Shown piece after piece: positions 1-9,189 of a stretch of DNA of 64,000 bases (its first letter is position 1; each line of letters opens with the position of its first letter). The notes below the pieces were generated by a model, which was not told the origin of the DNA, ran no database searches, and saw only the letters and a program-made list of their open reading frames with translations. The stretch is taken from contig NZ_LMJJ01000034.1 of the NCBI RefSeq assembly GCF_001429285.1, positions 125,159 to 189,158 of the forward strand. Reading direction: 5' to 3'. A program made the position numbers and the translations under genes. This stretch comes from Ensifer sp. Root278 (GTDB taxonomy: Bacteria; Pseudomonadota; Alphaproteobacteria; Rhizobiales; Rhizobiaceae).

Positions 1-2
1 CG

Positions 3-530
3 CGCTTCGCAACACTCGGCCTTCCCGACGTCTTTCAGGACGCCGAGACACAGGCCTTCTTCCATGCGCTTGCCTCCCATCAGTACGGCAACCCACAGCT
101 CATGCAGCTCAACGCCATCCGGCTTAGAGGAGAACGTGACGGGCAGGTCGTTGCCGTCGCCGGGATTTCGCTCAAGGGCGACCATGTCATCTGCCAATTC
201 GGCTCGATCGACGAGACGCTGGCAGGCGAAGCAAGTCCGGGTGAATTGCTGTTCTATCGGATGATCGAACGCCTCTCGACGCAAGGCGTGCGCCTGTTCG
301 ATTTCGGTGTCGGCGACCAACCCTACAAGCGATCCTGGTGCACGATCGAGACGCCGTTGCGTGACATTACATTACCGGTGACCCTCCCGGGGCGCCTTGC
401 CGCCCTGCGCCATCACCTTGTCGTACGCGCAAAGGCAGCGGCGAAGTCGAACAAGGCCGTTTACGCCCGCCTGCAGCGAGCGAGGCGGTTCAGGCAAGGC
501 AAAATCGGTGCACAAAGCACCGGGGACTGA
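3..530 (+). CDS. GNAT/FemAB-like N-acyltransferase, 3' part only
   Basis: The reading frame is open to the left window edge, so only the C-terminal 175 residues are seen. The sequence resembles the second half of the GNAT-like acyltransferase domain of FemAB/CelD-type proteins that often sit in rhizobial polysaccharide clusters: a conserved aromatic/Gly stretch (FDFGVGDQPYK) near residue 105 of the visible part and a basic C-terminus. It converges on the export gene at 586-2775 with 55 bp between stop codons. Substrate unknown; a role in acylating a polysaccharide precursor is inference from context. No start can be assigned. Confidence 0.65.
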   Translation, partial: RFATLGLPDVFQDAETQAFFHALASHQYGNPQLMQLNAIRLRGERDGQVVAVAGISLKGDHVICQFGSIDETLAGEASPGELLFYRMIERLSTQGVRLFDFGVGDQPYKRSWCTIETPLRDITLPVTLPGRLAALRHHLVVRAKAAAKSNKAVYARLQRARRFRQGKIGAQSTGD

Positions 531-585
531 AGGCCGAACAGCAGCAGCCCGCGTTGACTTCTCGCTTTCGACACGCCGTCGTCGG

Positions 586-2775
586 TTAGGCGGCATCCCG
601 GTCAGGATACTCCGGATCGGCTGCCTGCCCGGTCATGAGAACGATGTCGCGATAACCGGCCGCACCGAAACCGGTCAGAACCTCGACGATCCGCTCATCA
701 CTGACCGACGGCGCCGAGAGGATGATCTCTGCGCCATCGCGGCCGGCAATCTTCTCGACAGCCATTTCGTCCGCCGGGCCGCACTCGACTAGAACGAGAT
801 CGTAGGCGTTGGTCAGGGCGTCGATGATCATCTTCAGCCGTTCGATGCCCCGCATCGCCTGCCGCGGATCCGCATCGCCCTGGGGAATGACGTGTGCATC
901 AGAGAAGCGGTCGGCGTGGATCGTATCCGTGAAGGGCACCTCAGCCGCCAGCAGGTTGGTTATTCCGGGAAGCTGCGGCGAGCGCGCCATCAGGCGCGTC
1001 GGGCAGGCCGAACCGGTCAGGTCGATCAGCACCACCTTGATATCGTCCTCAGCCAGCAAGCGCGCCAGCATCACGGTTGCGGTCGATCCTTCGTCTCCGC
1101 CCGGCGACACCGAAATCGCAACACGCGCGCCGGTGGCGCGAAGATGTTCCGCCACCGCCTCGATCGAGAAGTCCGGTTCGGCGGCAGCCTCCACGGTGTC
1201 CGTATCTGCAGCCGGAATTTGCGCCGCCGGCACCAGTTCGACTGCATCATTATCCTCGGTGACAGGCGCCACTTCAGGCTGCCTATCCGCTGCCATGATC
1301 GGGATATCGGTGGCGCTTGCAGCCAAGGCCGGCCGCGGGCGAACCGGTGCCAGCCGCTCGCCGGTTGCCGAAACCGGACGCAGCGCCCGGCCGCTGAACA
1401 GTTCGCCAAGCATGATCACGACGCAGCTCAACAGGAACGTCGCGAGGGCGGCAACGATCGTGATCGGCAGCACTTTCGGGAAGTTCGCGCTCGTGGGAAC
1501 CACCGCGCTTGAAATCACACGTGCATCGGCGGGTGTCGCATTTTCCACCGTGCGCGACGTCGCCTCGCGGTAGCGTGCGAGATAGGTCTCGAGCAACTGA
1601 CGTTGCGCGGTCGCTTCGCGCTCCAGCGCACGCAGTCCCACCTCTTCCTCGCCGGCCTGTGCGGACTGAGCCTTCAGCGCGTTCAGCTGCTGGACGAGCT
1701 GCCGCTCGCGCAGTTCGCCGACCTTGGCCTCGTTTTCCAGGCTCGCCAGGATCTTGCGGGTCTCGCTGCGAATCTGTCCGCGTATGCCTTCGAGTTGCGA
1801 TTTCAGTGCCTTCAGGCGTGGGTGGCCATCCAGCAATGTCGTCGAAAGGTCGGCAACCTGCCCCTGCAGATTCGCTTCGGTCTCCTTCAGCCGCTGGATC
1901 ATCTGCGAGCCGACGACGTCGGTGATCGTGTCCGCCGCCCGGCCGCTTGCAAGGGCCGAGCGCACGCCGGCAGCGCGTGCCTCCGCATTGGCGCGCTCGC
2001 CGCGCACCCGGGTCAGCTCGGTCGAAATATCGGTCAATTGCCGCGTCGCGAAATTCTCGGTCTCGCCGGTCGGCAACAGATCGGACGAAGAGCGGTAGGC
2101 GGCAACCTTCGCTTCCGCATCCCGCACCTTCTCGCGCAGATTGGCGATCTCCGGTTCCAGCCAGCGGGTCGCCTCGGAATTGGTGTCGAGCTTGGCGCCG
2201 CTTTGCAACGTAAGGAAGACCTTCGCCATTTCGTTCGGAATGGCGGCCGCGAGCTGGCGGTCCTTCGAGGTGAAGGCGATCGCGATCACGCGGGACTTCT
2301 CGACCTGATAGACTTGGAGCTTGTCGTTGAATTCCTTGAGCACCCTCTCCTCTGGCGGCATCTCCAAGGGGTTCTTCTTGAGGCCGAGCATGACGAGAAG
2401 ATCCGAAAGCGCCGAGGGTGCTGCCGATGGATCGAACTCCTTCAGCTCATAGAGCTTCATATTGCGCGCGACCTGCTTGATGAGGTCCGCCGAACGCAGC
2501 ACCTGCACCTGGCTCAAGATCCCGGATTCGTCGAAGACACGATCGGCGCCGGCCTGCGAAGACTGATTGGGGCCGCTGAACTCCGGCTCGCGCGATTCGA
2601 TCAGCACGCGGGTTTCGCTCTGATAGTCCGGCGCAATCATCTTTGCCGCACCGAAGGCGAGTGCTGTCACACAGGCTGTTGCGAGCAACACCTTGACGCG
2701 CCGATCCCAGACAGCGCGAAACAGGGCGCCGAGGTCGATATCCACATCCTGTTGACCGCTGCCGCTTCCCGACAT
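586..2775 (-). CDS. GumC/Wzc-type polysaccharide co-polymerase with degenerate BY-kinase domain
   Basis: Inner-membrane protein setting chain length and coupling polymerisation to export of a Wzy-type polysaccharide. Layout in 729 residues: Wzz domain with TM1 about 27-46, a long periplasmic coiled coil about 200-400, TM2 about 436-457 preceded by the usual Pro-containing segment, then a cytosolic ATPase-like domain from about 549. In that domain the Walker A site reads SPGGDEGSTAT instead of GxxGxGKS/T, the Walker A' strand is VVLIDLTGS, and there is no C-terminal tyrosine cluster. The tyrosine kinase is therefore probably inactive and the domain scaffolding only. Transcribed divergently from the export lipoprotein at 2971, its expected partner. 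Compare rhizobial ExoP-family proteins. Confidence 0.88.
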   Translation of the reverse strand: MSGSGSGQQDVDIDLGALFRAVWDRRVKVLLATACVTALAFGAAKMIAPDYQSETRVLIESREPEFSGPNQSSQAGADRVFDESGILSQVQVLRSADLIKQVARNMKLYELKEFDPSAAPSALSDLLVMLGLKKNPLEMPPEERVLKEFNDKLQVYQVEKSRVIAIAFTSKDRQLAAAIPNEMAKVFLTLQSGAKLDTNSEATRWLEPEIANLREKVRDAEAKVAAYRSSSDLLPTGETENFATRQLTDISTELTRVRGERANAEARAAGVRSALASGRAADTITDVVGSQMIQRLKETEANLQGQVADLSTTLLDGHPRLKALKSQLEGIRGQIRSETRKILASLENEAKVGELRERQLVQQLNALKAQSAQAGEEEVGLRALEREATAQRQLLETYLARYREATSRTVENATPADARVISSAVVPTSANFPKVLPITIVAALATFLLSCVVIMLGELFSGRALRPVSATGERLAPVRPRPALAASATDIPIMAADRQPEVAPVTEDNDAVELVPAAQIPAADTDTVEAAAEPDFSIEAVAEHLRATGARVAISVSPGGDEGSTATVMLARLLAEDDIKVVLIDLTGSACPTRLMARSPQLPGITNLLAAEVPFTDTIHADRFSDAHVIPQGDADPRQAMRGIERLKMIIDALTNAYDLVLVECGPADEMAVEKIAGRDGAEIILSAPSVSDERIVEVLTGFGAAGYRDIVLMTGQAADPEYPDRDAA

Positions 2776-2831
2776 GCTATTGGCTCCGAACCCTCAAATT
2801 TTGCCGGAGGGTAAACGAACATGGTAACGCA

Positions 2832-2926
2832 AGGGTTAATACGATCAACCTCCGGGTGATAAACCCCTCCCCGTTGCAGCGATACGGCGCAAAAATTCTA
2901 CCGCGAGTTTACCGGCTATTAACCCT
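2832..2926. promoter_or_regulatory. Divergent EPS promoter region with paired 10-bp sites
   Basis: The 195-bp gap between the divergent export genes holds AGGGTTAATA at 2832-2841 and its exact reverse complement at 2917-2926. The right copy forms TTTA-N7-TTAAC, one mismatch from the alphaproteobacterial CtrA box TTAA-N7-TTAAC. Binding by CtrA or another regulator is inference. Confidence 0.4.
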
Positions 2927-2970
2927 AACGGATCGATAACGTCTGAAAAGGTGGGTCGTTTCCGGAGCCT

Positions 2971-3555
2971 ATGAACCGCATGTCAACCGCAGCTATCAAG
3001 ACAGGTCTCGCGATCACGGCGGCAGTGCTGTCGATGTTGCTCAGCGGTTGCACAAGCTACCAGCCGGCGCCGAAGGCTTTTAGCGAAGCCACCATCCAGC
3101 CCTATCGCCTCGACAGCGGCGATCGCCTGCGCATCAACGTCTTCGAACAGGCCGGCCTCAGCGGCACCTATACGGTCGACCAGGCCGGTTACGTCGCGTT
3201 TCCGCTGATCGGCACTGTCGCCTCGCGCGGCAAGACCCTGCCGGAGCTCGAAGGCATGATCGCTGCCAAGTTGCGCCAGGGCTATCTGCGCGACCCCGAC
3301 GTGACGATCGAGGTCGATCGCTACCGCTCGGTCTTCATCATGGGTGAAGTCGGCCAGGCCGGACAATATGCCTACGTGCCCGGGATGACGGTGCAGAATG
3401 CGATTGCCGTCGCCGGCGGTTTCTCGCCGCGCGCCAACCAATCCAACGCCGACATTACCCGCAAGATCAACGGCCGCATCATCACCGGCCGCGTTCCGAT
3501 CACCGACGCGGTTCTCGCCGGCGATACGATCTACGTCCGCGAACGCCTGTTCTGA
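2971..3555 (+). CDS. Polysaccharide export lipoprotein (OPX/Wza family)
   Basis: Outer-membrane export channel subunit. The 194 residues begin with a lipoprotein signal peptide whose lipobox is LLSGC, with the acylated Cys at 27. A Poly_export domain follows (about 44-115, with LDSGDRLRINVF typical of its start) and then one SLBB-type segment (about 118-190, VFIMGEVGQAGQYAY). It is shorter than full Wza (about 380 residues), as is common in rhizobial ExoF/GumB-like proteins. It stands first in a plus-strand run ending at 8792 and is divergent from the co-polymerase. Confidence 0.9.
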   Translation: MNRMSTAAIKTGLAITAAVLSMLLSGCTSYQPAPKAFSEATIQPYRLDSGDRLRINVFEQAGLSGTYTVDQAGYVAFPLIGTVASRGKTLPELEGMIAAKLRQGYLRDPDVTIEVDRYRSVFIMGEVGQAGQYAYVPGMTVQNAIAVAGGFSPRANQSNADITRKINGRIITGRVPITDAVLAGDTIYVRERLF

Positions 3556-3560
3556 TCTCG

Positions 3561-4733
3561 ATGCAGCAACAGCGTCCCCTGCGCATCATCCATTGTTTCA
3601 GATCGCCCGTCGGCGGAATTTTCCGCCATGTGCGCGATCTTGCCGAGGCGCACGCCCGCGCCGGCCATGAGGTCGGCATTCTCTGCGACAGCACCACCGG
3701 GGGTAGTCACGAGGATTCACTGTTCGACGAGATCCGGCCCTATCTGGCGCTCGGCCTCGTTCGCATGCCGATTCACCGCTCAGTCGGGCCGTCGGATCTT
3801 GCCGCGCTATGGCGCGGCTACAAGGAAATCAGAAGTTTGCGACCGGATGTGTTGCATGGGCACGGCGCCAAGGGTGGCGCCATTGCCCGCCTCATCGGTT
3901 CAGCCTTGCGGGTCAACAGGTATCGCGTAGCCCGCCTCTATTCCCCGCACGGGGGGAGCCTCCACTATCGCCGCCGCTCCCTGATCGGGCGGCTTGTCTT
4001 CCCGCTGGAACGGGTTCAGGAGCGGCTCGCGGATGCGCTCGTTTTTGTCTGCGACTTCGAGCGCCAGACCTATTTCACCAAGGTCGGTGCGCCACGTGTA
4101 CGGCACGAACTGATCTACAATGGGATCGACGACGGGGAGTTCGAGGTGATCGCCCCTCGGCCGGATGCTGTCGATTTTCTCTATATTGGCATGATGCGGG
4201 ACCTGAAGGGTCCCGATTTGTTTGTGGAGGCGTTCGCGCGGACCGAGCGCCTCGTCGGGCGACCGCTTTCGGCGTTGATGATTGGCGACGGCCCACAGCA
4301 GCAGGAATATAGCGAACTGATGCTGCAGCAAGGTCTGAGCCGCCGTATCAGGATGCAACCGGCGATGAAGACCCGTGAGGCGTTTACGCTGGCGCGCAAC
4401 GTCGTCGTTCCCTCGCGGGCCGAGTCCATGCCCTACATCGTCCTCGAGGCGCTTGCGGCGAGAAAGCCGGTCATTGCCAGCCGTGTCGGCGGCATCCCGG
4501 AAATACTGGGGGCCGCCAGCGCCGCGCTCGCCGAACCGGCCGACGTTCAGTCACTGGCCGCCATCATGGCGCGCTCGATCAGCGAGAAGGACTGGGCGGT
4601 GCGGGTCATGCCTGAGCCGAACACATTCAAATCGCGATTCGCCGCTTCGGTAATGTCGTCCGATATGCTAGAGCTCTACCGGGAATTGTGCCGTTACCAG
4701 CCGTCCACGGATAGCGTGTCGTCTACAACGTAA
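3561..4733 (+). CDS. Glycosyltransferase family 4
   Basis: Cytosolic retaining glycosyltransferase (390 residues, GT-B fold) adding a sugar from an activated donor to a lipid-linked oligosaccharide. The N-terminal GT4 acceptor domain starts RIIHCFRSPVGGIFRHVRDL, with the Gly-rich nucleotide turn. The C-terminal GT1 domain carries the EX7E-type motif in SRAESMPYIVLEAL and the following VGGIPE loop. Starts 5 bp after the export lipoprotein stop, so co-transcribed. Related in layout to the second GT4 at 7599. Donor and acceptor cannot be read from sequence. Confidence 0.9.
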   Translation: MQQQRPLRIIHCFRSPVGGIFRHVRDLAEAHARAGHEVGILCDSTTGGSHEDSLFDEIRPYLALGLVRMPIHRSVGPSDLAALWRGYKEIRSLRPDVLHGHGAKGGAIARLIGSALRVNRYRVARLYSPHGGSLHYRRRSLIGRLVFPLERVQERLADALVFVCDFERQTYFTKVGAPRVRHELIYNGIDDGEFEVIAPRPDAVDFLYIGMMRDLKGPDLFVEAFARTERLVGRPLSALMIGDGPQQQEYSELMLQQGLSRRIRMQPAMKTREAFTLARNVVVPSRAESMPYIVLEALAARKPVIASRVGGIPEILGAASAALAEPADVQSLAAIMARSISEKDWAVRVMPEPNTFKSRFAASVMSSDMLELYRELCRYQPSTDSVSSTT

Positions 4734-4792
4734 GCGTTTCTTAGTGGCTTTCTGCTATCCGGACTGAGGGACTTCAGCGCCGGAAGACAGCC

Positions 4793-6355
4793 ATGAACAA
4801 GTTTGACCGCCCGGATTCATTCGATCCCGAAGCGCTTCGCAAGAAGATTTCGGAAATCCGCTCCCGTGCGCCGGGCGAGATGCCGAGCGGCGAGCCGTCT
4901 GCAGAACTCAATCCGCTGGCGCGGCAAATCGCCGAACAGTTCCGGGCCGACACCTATTCGCCGGCCATGATCATGGGGCTGATGCGGCTCTTCGAGTTCA
5001 GCGCGCTCTTCGCCATCGGCTACGCGATCAACGCGCTCTACGTTCAACCGGGCTTCGAGCAATTGCCGCTCTATCTGGCGATACTGATGGGAGGCTCGGC
5101 GCTGGCGGTTGCCGCGATGCAGATCGCCGATACCTACCAGATCCCTGCATTGCGCGCCTGTCTGCGCGTGATGCCGCGCATTCTCGCGGCCTGGGCGGTC
5201 GCCTTCGGTGGGATTGCCATCGCCCTCTTCTTCCTGAAATCCGGCCACCAATATTCCCGCGTCTGGTTCGGCGGCTGGTTCGTCGGTGGCGCGCTCTTTC
5301 TCGTCGCCGAACGTGCCTTCATCGCCTATTCCATTCGCCACTGGGCCCGCAACGGCACGATGGAACGCCGCGCTGTTGTCGTCGGCGGCGGCCAGCCGGC
5401 GAAGGACCTGATCCGCACGCTTGAGGATCAGCCCGATAACGACATCCGTATCTGCGGCATTTTCGACGACCGCGACGAGCGCCGCTCGCCGAACGTCATC
5501 GCCGGCTATCCGAAACTTGGAACGGTCAACGAGCTCGTGGAGTTCGCGCGCCTGGCGCGCATCGACATGCTGATCATCTCGCTGCCGCTGACGGCGGAAA
5601 AACGCATTCTCGAGCTCCTCAAGAAGCTCTGGATCCTGCCGGTCGACATCCGGCTCGCGGCCCACGCCAACAATCTGCGTTTCCGTCCTCGTAGCTATTC
5701 CCATGTCGGCGATGTGCCCATGCTCGACATCTTCGACAAGCCGATCGCCGATTGGGACTCGGTCGCCAAGCGCGGCTTCGACATCTTCTTCAGCCTGGTT
5801 GCCGTGGTGCTCCTATGGCCGATCATGTTGGGCGCCGCCATCGCGGTCAAAGCCACCTCTCCCGGCCCGATCATCTTCAAGCAGAAGCGGCACGGCTTCA
5901 ACAACGAGACGATCGAGGTCTACAAGTTCCGCTCGATGTATACGCATATGAGCGACCCTTCGGCACGCAACGCCGTGACCAAGGGGGACCCTCGCGTCAC
6001 GCCGGTCGGCCGCTTCATCCGCAAGTCGTCGATCGATGAACTGCCGCAGATTTTCAACGTGCTGAAAGGCGAACTGTCGCTCGTTGGGCCGCGTCCGCAC
6101 GCCGTCGCGGCGCAGACCCAGAACCGGACCTATTCCGACGTCGTCGAAGGCTATTTCGCTCGCCATCGCGTCAAGCCAGGCGTTACCGGCTGGGCGCAGA
6201 TCAATGGCTGGCGCGGCGAGATCGACAATGATGAGAAGATCCGCCTGCGCACGGCGTTCGATCTCCACTACATCGAAAACTGGTCGCTGCTCTTCGATCT
6301 CAAGATCCTGTTCCTGACACCGTTCCGGCTTCTCAACACCGAGAACGCCTATTGA
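4793..6355 (+). CDS. Undecaprenyl-phosphate sugar phosphotransferase (PHPT, WcaJ/ExoY type)
   Basis: Starts synthesis of the repeat unit by moving a hexose-1-phosphate from a UDP-sugar to undecaprenyl phosphate at the inner membrane. Of 520 residues, the N-terminal half has four hydrophobic segments and a Rossmann-like CoA_binding_3 region (VVVGGGQPAKDLIRTL). The catalytic bacterial sugar transferase domain begins KRGFDIFFS near 325 with its single hydrophobic re-entrant helix. The family signature DELPQIFNVLKGELSLVGPRP lies at about 414-434. Its stop overlaps the TTG start of the next gene by 4 nt. Confidence 0.92.
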   Translation: MNKFDRPDSFDPEALRKKISEIRSRAPGEMPSGEPSAELNPLARQIAEQFRADTYSPAMIMGLMRLFEFSALFAIGYAINALYVQPGFEQLPLYLAILMGGSALAVAAMQIADTYQIPALRACLRVMPRILAAWAVAFGGIAIALFFLKSGHQYSRVWFGGWFVGGALFLVAERAFIAYSIRHWARNGTMERRAVVVGGGQPAKDLIRTLEDQPDNDIRICGIFDDRDERRSPNVIAGYPKLGTVNELVEFARLARIDMLIISLPLTAEKRILELLKKLWILPVDIRLAAHANNLRFRPRSYSHVGDVPMLDIFDKPIADWDSVAKRGFDIFFSLVAVVLLWPIMLGAAIAVKATSPGPIIFKQKRHGFNNETIEVYKFRSMYTHMSDPSARNAVTKGDPRVTPVGRFIRKSSIDELPQIFNVLKGELSLVGPRPHAVAAQTQNRTYSDVVEGYFARHRVKPGVTGWAQINGWRGEIDNDEKIRLRTAFDLHYIENWSLLFDLKILFLTPFRLLNTENAY

Positions 6356-7596
6356 GCACCGTCGAGACAGGCCGGTTCCCGATCGCGCGTCCCCAGCTTG
6401 CGGCGCTCTCGCTGCTTGGCTCCGGGCTCGTGGCGTTCGCCGTATTTCTCTCCGGCTTCGTCATCTTCGAGCCCGCGCCCTATGAATTGTTCCTGGTCGC
6501 GCTCATTGGCCTGTGGGCGCTCTTCGGTCTCAAGATTTCCCGCAGTGTCGCTCCCCTGCTCGCGCTCCTGACGCTGTTCATGGTGGGCGGCATCCTGTCC
6601 TTGACGGTCATGGTCGACCTGACCAAGGGCCCGATGTACATGGCGGTCTCTGGCTTTCTTGCCCTATCGTCGGTGTTCTACGCCGCGATCATCGAAGACC
6701 GCCACGAGCGCCTGCGGCTGATCTTCAATGCCTGGGTGGCAGCGGCCATCATTACCGCGTTGCTCGGCATTCTCGGCTATTTCGGCGCAGTTCCGGGCGC
6801 GGAGAACTTCACACTCTATGGCCGCGCCAAGGGCGCCTTTCAGGACCCCAACGTATTCGGGCCGTTTCTCTCGGTGCCGGCCATGTATCTGATCCATGGC
6901 ATCCTGACGCAGCCGATCCAGAAGGCACCGCCGAAGATCGCCGCATTGATGGTTCTCGCGCTCGGTGTCTTCCTGTCGTTTTCGCGTGCGGCCTGGGCGC
7001 TCAATCTCTTCTGCGTCGTCGCCTTCGTCTTCGTCATGCTGCTCAAGGAACGCAGCGGCCTCTTCCGCCTCAGGATCCTCGTGCTGGCGCTCGTCGGCGG
7101 GCTTATGGTCGTCGGCGCTCTTCTCGTCGCCCTTCAATCCGAGCGAGTCGCAACCCTCTTTTCCAGCCGGTCGCAGCTCGTGCAGGATTATGACGGCGGG
7201 CATCTCGGCCGTTTCGACCGCCATCGCCTGGGCTTCCTGATGTCGATGGAGAAGCCGCTCGGGATCGGGCCGATGGTCTTCAGCACGATCTTCCCGGAAG
7301 ACGAGCACAATGTCTGGCTGAAGTCGCTGACGTCCTACGGCTGGCTCGGTTTCATCAGCTATGTCACGCTGATCATCTGGACGCTTTCGCTCGGCTTCCG
7401 CTTCCTGCTGCTCAACCGCCCCTGGCAAACCTACCTGATGATCGCCTGGGTCGCCGTTCTCGGCCATGTCGGCGTCGGCAATGTCATCGATACCGACCAC
7501 TGGCGCCATTTCTACCTGCTCCTCGGCATCATCTGGGGATGTGCCGCTCTCGAATACCGCCATCGCCGGCAGGCACGCGCCGGCTGGAGCTCCTGA
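6352..7596 (+). CDS. O-antigen ligase / Wzy-type polymerase-like membrane protein
   Basis: Multi-spanning inner-membrane protein (414 residues, about ten hydrophobic segments) with the Wzy_C-type large periplasmic loop around EDEHNVWLKSLTSYG near 315-330. It presumably polymerises or transfers the lipid-linked repeat units made by the cluster. The start is TTG at 6352 inside the overlap TTGA with the preceding stop; the frame is closed just upstream and hydrophobicity begins at once, which supports this start. Polymerase versus ligase cannot be decided from sequence. Confidence 0.85.
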   Translation: MSTVETGRFPIARPQLAALSLLGSGLVAFAVFLSGFVIFEPAPYELFLVALIGLWALFGLKISRSVAPLLALLTLFMVGGILSLTVMVDLTKGPMYMAVSGFLALSSVFYAAIIEDRHERLRLIFNAWVAAAIITALLGILGYFGAVPGAENFTLYGRAKGAFQDPNVFGPFLSVPAMYLIHGILTQPIQKAPPKIAALMVLALGVFLSFSRAAWALNLFCVVAFVFVMLLKERSGLFRLRILVLALVGGLMVVGALLVALQSERVATLFSSRSQLVQDYDGGHLGRFDRHRLGFLMSMEKPLGIGPMVFSTIFPEDEHNVWLKSLTSYGWLGFISYVTLIIWTLSLGFRFLLLNRPWQTYLMIAWVAVLGHVGVGNVIDTDHWRHFYLLLGIIWGCAALEYRHRRQARAGWSS

Positions 7597-7598
7597 TC

Positions 7599-8792
7599 AT
7601 GGAACACATCGTTGCGGGCCGGCGCCCGGCCCTTCCCCTGCGCCTGCTCCAAGTGCTGGAACCAAGCGGCGGCGGCTCGGGCCGACATTTCCTCGACCTC
7701 TGCCGCGGCGTGCACGAGCGCGGGCACCATGTGGAGGCAGTTTATTCGCCGGTGCGCGCCGAGGAAGGTTTCGTGCGCGAATTGAAGGCAATCGGCCTGC
7801 CGGCCGTCCACGCCGTCGATATGAAGCGCCCGCCGGGACCTTCTGATATCGGCCGCTTTCTTGAATTGCGCCGCCTCATTCGCCGCGGCAATTTCGACAT
7901 CATCCACGGCCACAGTTCGAAGGCCGGCGCGCTGACGCGCCTGCGCCTGCCCGGCCCCCATGTTCCGCGTGTCTATACCCCGCACGCCTTCCGGACCCTC
8001 GACCCGACGCTCGGCCGCGCCGGTCGCCTCATCTACGGCACGATCGAATGGGGCCTCGCCCGTTTTCTCACCGACCGTCTGATCTGCGTTTCGGAGGATG
8101 AGTATCGTCACGCGTTGTCGCTGAACATGCCGGAAAAGCGGATGTCGGTGATCGTCAACGGCGTTGCCCCGCCCTCATGCGAGATGGCGCAAACGATTCG
8201 CGCCAGCTTCGGGATCGCGCCGGATGCCTTCGTCTTCGGCTTCATTGGCCGCCTCTCGGCGCAAAAGGCGCCGGAGCGGCTGATCGCCGCTTTCAAGAGC
8301 GTCGCCGCATCCGTGAAAAACAGCCATCTGGTGATGGTCGGCGCGGGCGAACTCGAAAGGAGCCTGCGCAAGGCAATGGCCGAGAGTGGATTGCAGAACC
8401 GCATGCACCTGACCTCGGCCTTCACCGGACCGCAGGCCGCACCGGCATTCGATCTTCTGGTCATGCCGAGCCGCTACGAAGCCATGTCCTACGTGATGCT
8501 GGAAGGGGCGGCCGCAGGCAAGCCTATTATCGCCACCGATATCGGCGGTGCCCGCACGGTCATCGAAGATGGCCAGAACGGCTTCATCCTGCCGAACAGT
8601 GACGACACGTCCCTGCTCGCCAAGACGATGGTTAAAGCCGCCACACCGGAAACGTTCGGAAAACTGTCCGCCATCGCGCAAAGACTGAAAGACCGCTTCA
8701 CCCTCGACGTGATGCTCGATCAAACGGAAACGCTCTATCAGAAGGCGGCCGCCAAACGCCGCGTACCGGCTATCCTTCAGCCGGCGGAGTAG
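7599..8792 (+). CDS. Glycosyltransferase family 4
   Basis: Second GT-B retaining glycosyltransferase of the cluster (397 residues). The N-terminal domain has RLLQVLEPSGGGSGRHFLDL, like the other GT4. The C-terminal GT1 domain holds IGRLSAQKAPERLI and the EX7E motif in SRYEAMSYVMLEGA followed by TDIGG. The frame is open further upstream (7539), but ATG 7599 has GGAG at the right distance and begins 3 nt after the preceding stop, so it is preferred. Last gene of the host EPS operon before the prophage; 65 bp separate its stop from attL. Confidence 0.9.
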   Translation: MEHIVAGRRPALPLRLLQVLEPSGGGSGRHFLDLCRGVHERGHHVEAVYSPVRAEEGFVRELKAIGLPAVHAVDMKRPPGPSDIGRFLELRRLIRRGNFDIIHGHSSKAGALTRLRLPGPHVPRVYTPHAFRTLDPTLGRAGRLIYGTIEWGLARFLTDRLICVSEDEYRHALSLNMPEKRMSVIVNGVAPPSCEMAQTIRASFGIAPDAFVFGFIGRLSAQKAPERLIAAFKSVAASVKNSHLVMVGAGELERSLRKAMAESGLQNRMHLTSAFTGPQAAPAFDLLVMPSRYEAMSYVMLEGAAAGKPIIATDIGGARTVIEDGQNGFILPNSDDTSLLAKTMVKAATPETFGKLSAIAQRLKDRFTLDVMLDQTETLYQKAAAKRRVPAILQPAE

Positions 8793-8856
8793 CGCTGCAA
8801 AGAGGGAAATGAAAAACAGATCAATCGCTCTATGGGGGATTGAGGATTGAGAAAAA

Positions 8857-8901
8857 TGGTCGGAGCGGCGGGATTCGAACCCACGACCCCTTGACCCCCA
8901 G
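8857..8901 (-). other. attL: 3' part of tRNA-Pro(GGG), positions 32-76
   Basis: Read on the minus strand this 45-nt piece gives the anticodon loop CTGGGGG, 3' anticodon stem, T-arm, acceptor strand and CCA of a proline tRNA. At tRNA position 31 and upstream, the expected stem and D-arm are replaced by unrelated DNA. The break inside the anticodon loop is a classic tyrosine-integrase crossover point. The integrase-proximal end should carry the same 45 nt joined to the real 5' half, reforming a working tRNA. Confidence 0.85.
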
Positions 8902-9189
8902 GAGAGAGGTCTACTTTGTTGGAGGCCTTGTAGCGCAGGCGATTGCGCCGTGTCTAGATCCCAACTTCGGGAATTATTTCGGGACTCAGCGTCACGACCT
9001 TGCATCCGCATCAATTCTAAATCGCGGATGCAGCGCGCCGCGAGTTTCCATTTGACCCCGCTCAACATGTCAAAGTTACTATCCATTGCGCCTCCGGCGG
9101 CGCACAATGAGATTATCGCTGGACTTTAAGAAGGGCTCCGGCGGCTGGGAGATCATATGCGCTTTCGCCCCAAGGGAGGAAACTGCGCT

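Noticed and set aside
1603-2814. 403-codon plus-strand ORF
   Set aside because: Complete shadow of the export co-polymerase on the other strand; composition (Arg/Leu/His-rich) and lack of ribosome site show it is not coding.
8840-9055. Plus-strand ORF with SGGIRTHDP
   Set aside because: This peptide is the well-known translation of the antisense of a tRNA 3' end; it covers the attL tRNA-Pro fragment.
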